Shown here piece by piece: positions 30,746 to 32,041 of a stretch of 32,041 nt of DNA (the first letter of the stretch is position 1; each line of letters opens with the position of its first letter). This DNA comes from a virus: IMG/VR virus record IMGVR_UViG_3300031658_000058, positions 1 through 32,041 of that record, one strand, 5' to 3'. Below the pieces are notes generated by a model. The model was not told the origin of the DNA. It saw nothing but the letters and a program-made list of their open reading frames with translations, and did not search any database. A program made the translations under genes and the position numbers.

Positions 30746-32041
30746 ATGACTTACAAGGAGATAAAAGACCGATTAACGAAGTGTGAATCTACACTTACTA
30801 GTTTAAAGGCACAGACTATACAGACAAAAGCAGTTGAGAATCAAATCAAAACACTAGCTCTTGTAAAAGAGTCTCTCCATAATAAATTAACTCTATTAGA
30901 AGGTAAAGCTAAAACATACTTAGTAACCCCTAAACAAGGTGAAACAACTGCAGTTTCTTTAGGTGATGATGACATAGATGCATTAAAGGATGCTGATGAC
31001 GTAAAAACAATTAAAGGAGTAGACGGAGAAGAGATAAAAGAAGAAGTAGGTGACTTTACTGTTGACCAAACAAAGGCAATTGCAAAACAAGTAGGCGCAG
31101 CAGTAGCAAAGGCTTTAAAGATAGGTGGAGAAGAAGTAGCCTCTATGAAGGGTAAGAACATAGAAGAAAATTCTTTTGATATATACGTTCAATATAAGAA
31201 TAACTCAGACGATGCATTCTCTTTCCACATAGAAAAAGATAAATTAATATTAGCAGACTTTACTTTCTCAAAAGAAATGGGAGAAGTAGGTATAAAACCA
31301 TCAGGTGAAGCTATAGTAATGGTAGACGTAATTGCAGATAATTTAAATACTCATTTTAAATCTCTCAATACAGTAGGAGAGCAATTTGGAGATAACCAGA
31401 AAGGGAGTTATGCTAATAAGCAAATTAAAAATAACTTAGAGAGAAGAAAAGCAAATACAGATGATTCAGATGTTATAGCTAAAATAGACTTAGCATTGAG
31501 CAAATTAAATGAAATGGACAGACTTAATATTAGCAAGTCTTTTTTTATAGAAGTATCAATTAGAACTGCAAGAAAAGCTTTAATGGTATTAGATGATATG
31601 TTTAGAGGTCAATTTGAAACAGAAGGATCTAATTATTATACATTTGCTAATGAACAAGACGGGTATGATGCAGGAATAGAAATGGCTTCCCAGGGAATTG
31701 AGTTAGAAGATACTAATATAGAAGGGTTAGAAGAAGATGCTGTATTTGATGGAGACGATGAAGCAGCAGAAACAGACTATATGACACGTCGTAGAGCAAC
31801 AGACGACTATAAAGAAGGTCCTGTTAGAGAAGGCCCTTATCAAACCACATATATTAAAATTAGTCAGAGAGATTATAAAAAAGCAATGGCTATATTAGAC
31901 GGTAATATAGACCCAACTTACGCTACGATGGACATTGTAGATGATGATGGAGACGGTAACGTAATTATCTACTTTAACTTTAGAGCTAAAGATGACGGAG
32001 AACCAGGTGAAGATGTAGGAGAGTTTATATACGACTTGTCC
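30746..32041 (+). CDS. Acidic hypothetical protein, 3' end cut by the window
   Basis: Reading from ATG 30746 the frame is open to the end: 432 codons without a stop. The first ~55 residues form a charged coiled-coil-like helix (MTYKEIKDRLTKCESTLTSL and on). Then come an Asp-rich segment (LGDDDIDALKDADD), a mixed alpha/beta region with FDIYVQYKNNSDDAFSFHIE, and a very acidic stretch around EDTNIEGLEEDAVFDGDDEA. A further beta/alpha part runs out of the window. There is no signal peptide, metal motif or known catalytic pattern. It follows a candidate late promoter. The start has only A/T-rich bases upstream. Function is unknown; acidic, Asp-rich proteins of this kind in phages may mimic nucleic acid or bind calcium, which is speculation. 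Confidence 0.72.
   Translation, partial: MTYKEIKDRLTKCESTLTSLKAQTIQTKAVENQIKTLALVKESLHNKLTLLEGKAKTYLVTPKQGETTAVSLGDDDIDALKDADDVKTIKGVDGEEIKEEVGDFTVDQTKAIAKQVGAAVAKALKIGGEEVASMKGKNIEENSFDIYVQYKNNSDDAFSFHIEKDKLILADFTFSKEMGEVGIKPSGEAIVMVDVIADNLNTHFKSLNTVGEQFGDNQKGSYANKQIKNNLERRKANTDDSDVIAKIDLALSKLNEMDRLNISKSFFIEVSIRTARKALMVLDDMFRGQFETEGSNYYTFANEQDGYDAGIEMASQGIELEDTNIEGLEEDAVFDGDDEAAETDYMTRRRATDDYKEGPVREGPYQTTYIKISQRDYKKAMAILDGNIDPTYATMDIVDDDGDGNVIIYFNFRAKDDGEPGEDVGEFIYDLS

Noticed and set aside
30841-31161. Minus-strand 106-codon frame opposite the last gene
   Set aside because: The plus frame is open for 432 codons to the window end and has a protein-like composition; the minus frame is its shadow.
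1-32041. tRNA genes
   Set aside because: I looked for T-loop-like GTTCGA/TTCGAA sequences with matching acceptor stems between genes and saw none; gaps are too short for most.

Overview
The window is a stretch of an AT-rich tailed-phage genome of the contractile-tail (T4-like, myovirus) kind. The evidence is a gp25-like baseplate wedge protein, a gp6/baseplate-J-like protein, a gp5-like OB-fold spike protein, a large gpI-like baseplate protein, paired S74-type tail fibres, a gp55-like late sigma factor and a gp61-like primase. Many of the unknown proteins resemble families that I recall from uncultured marine virus sequences; I could not check this by search. Almost no gene has a Shine-Dalgarno sequence: starts are preceded by A/T-rich bases. 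Two genes encode Sec/lipobox lipoproteins, one with the N/Y/W/G-rich body and Ser/Arg-rich tail typical of Bacteroidetes secreted proteins. A marine Bacteroidetes (flavobacterial) host is therefore the best inference, but it is not proven.

Layout. (1) Positions 1-1256, minus strand: two tandem paralogous SGNH-hydrolase-like genes, the only minus-strand genes here, the left one running off the window. (2) 1285-2666: three plus-strand genes (hypothetical, 60-aa small protein, lipoprotein); the last two share a near-identical upstream block that looks like an early/middle promoter plus leader. (3) 2667-2819: a non-coding block that is about 96% A+T from 2701 to 2819. (4) 2820-4554: HD phosphohydrolase, a small membrane protein and a gp55-like sigma factor. 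(5) 4581-20617: late structural module, in order hypothetical, spike/hub protein, a 422-aa protein with a CBM5/12-like insert, small protein, gp25, gp6, DNRLRE-like protein, small coiled-coil protein, 1009-aa gpI-like protein, hypothetical, collar-like protein, a duplicated pair of structural proteins and a pair of S74 fibres. (6) 20635-22951: GIY-YIG-like protein and small accessory proteins, closed by a weak hairpin. (7) 23023-24725: new promoter, primase and PD-(D/E)XK nuclease. (8) 24729-29056: lipoprotein, P-loop kinase, giant nucleotidyltransferase/double-metalloprotease fusion and HAD phosphatase. (9) 29049-32041: zinc-finger protein, holin/XhlA-like membrane protein, a hypothetical and an acidic protein cut by the window end.

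The most notable points are these. The lipoprotein and the kinase overlap by 242 bases in different frames, with the kinase P-loop inside the overlap. The 716-aa protein fuses an HxGH nucleotidyltransferase, two HExxH metalloprotease-like domains and a zinc ribbon. Several unrelated proteins begin with a similar ten-residue peptide ending in (L/I)xE, which resembles the T4 capsid-targeting sequence removed by the prohead protease. If that reading is right, the kinase and the phosphatase may be packaged in the head and injected with the DNA.
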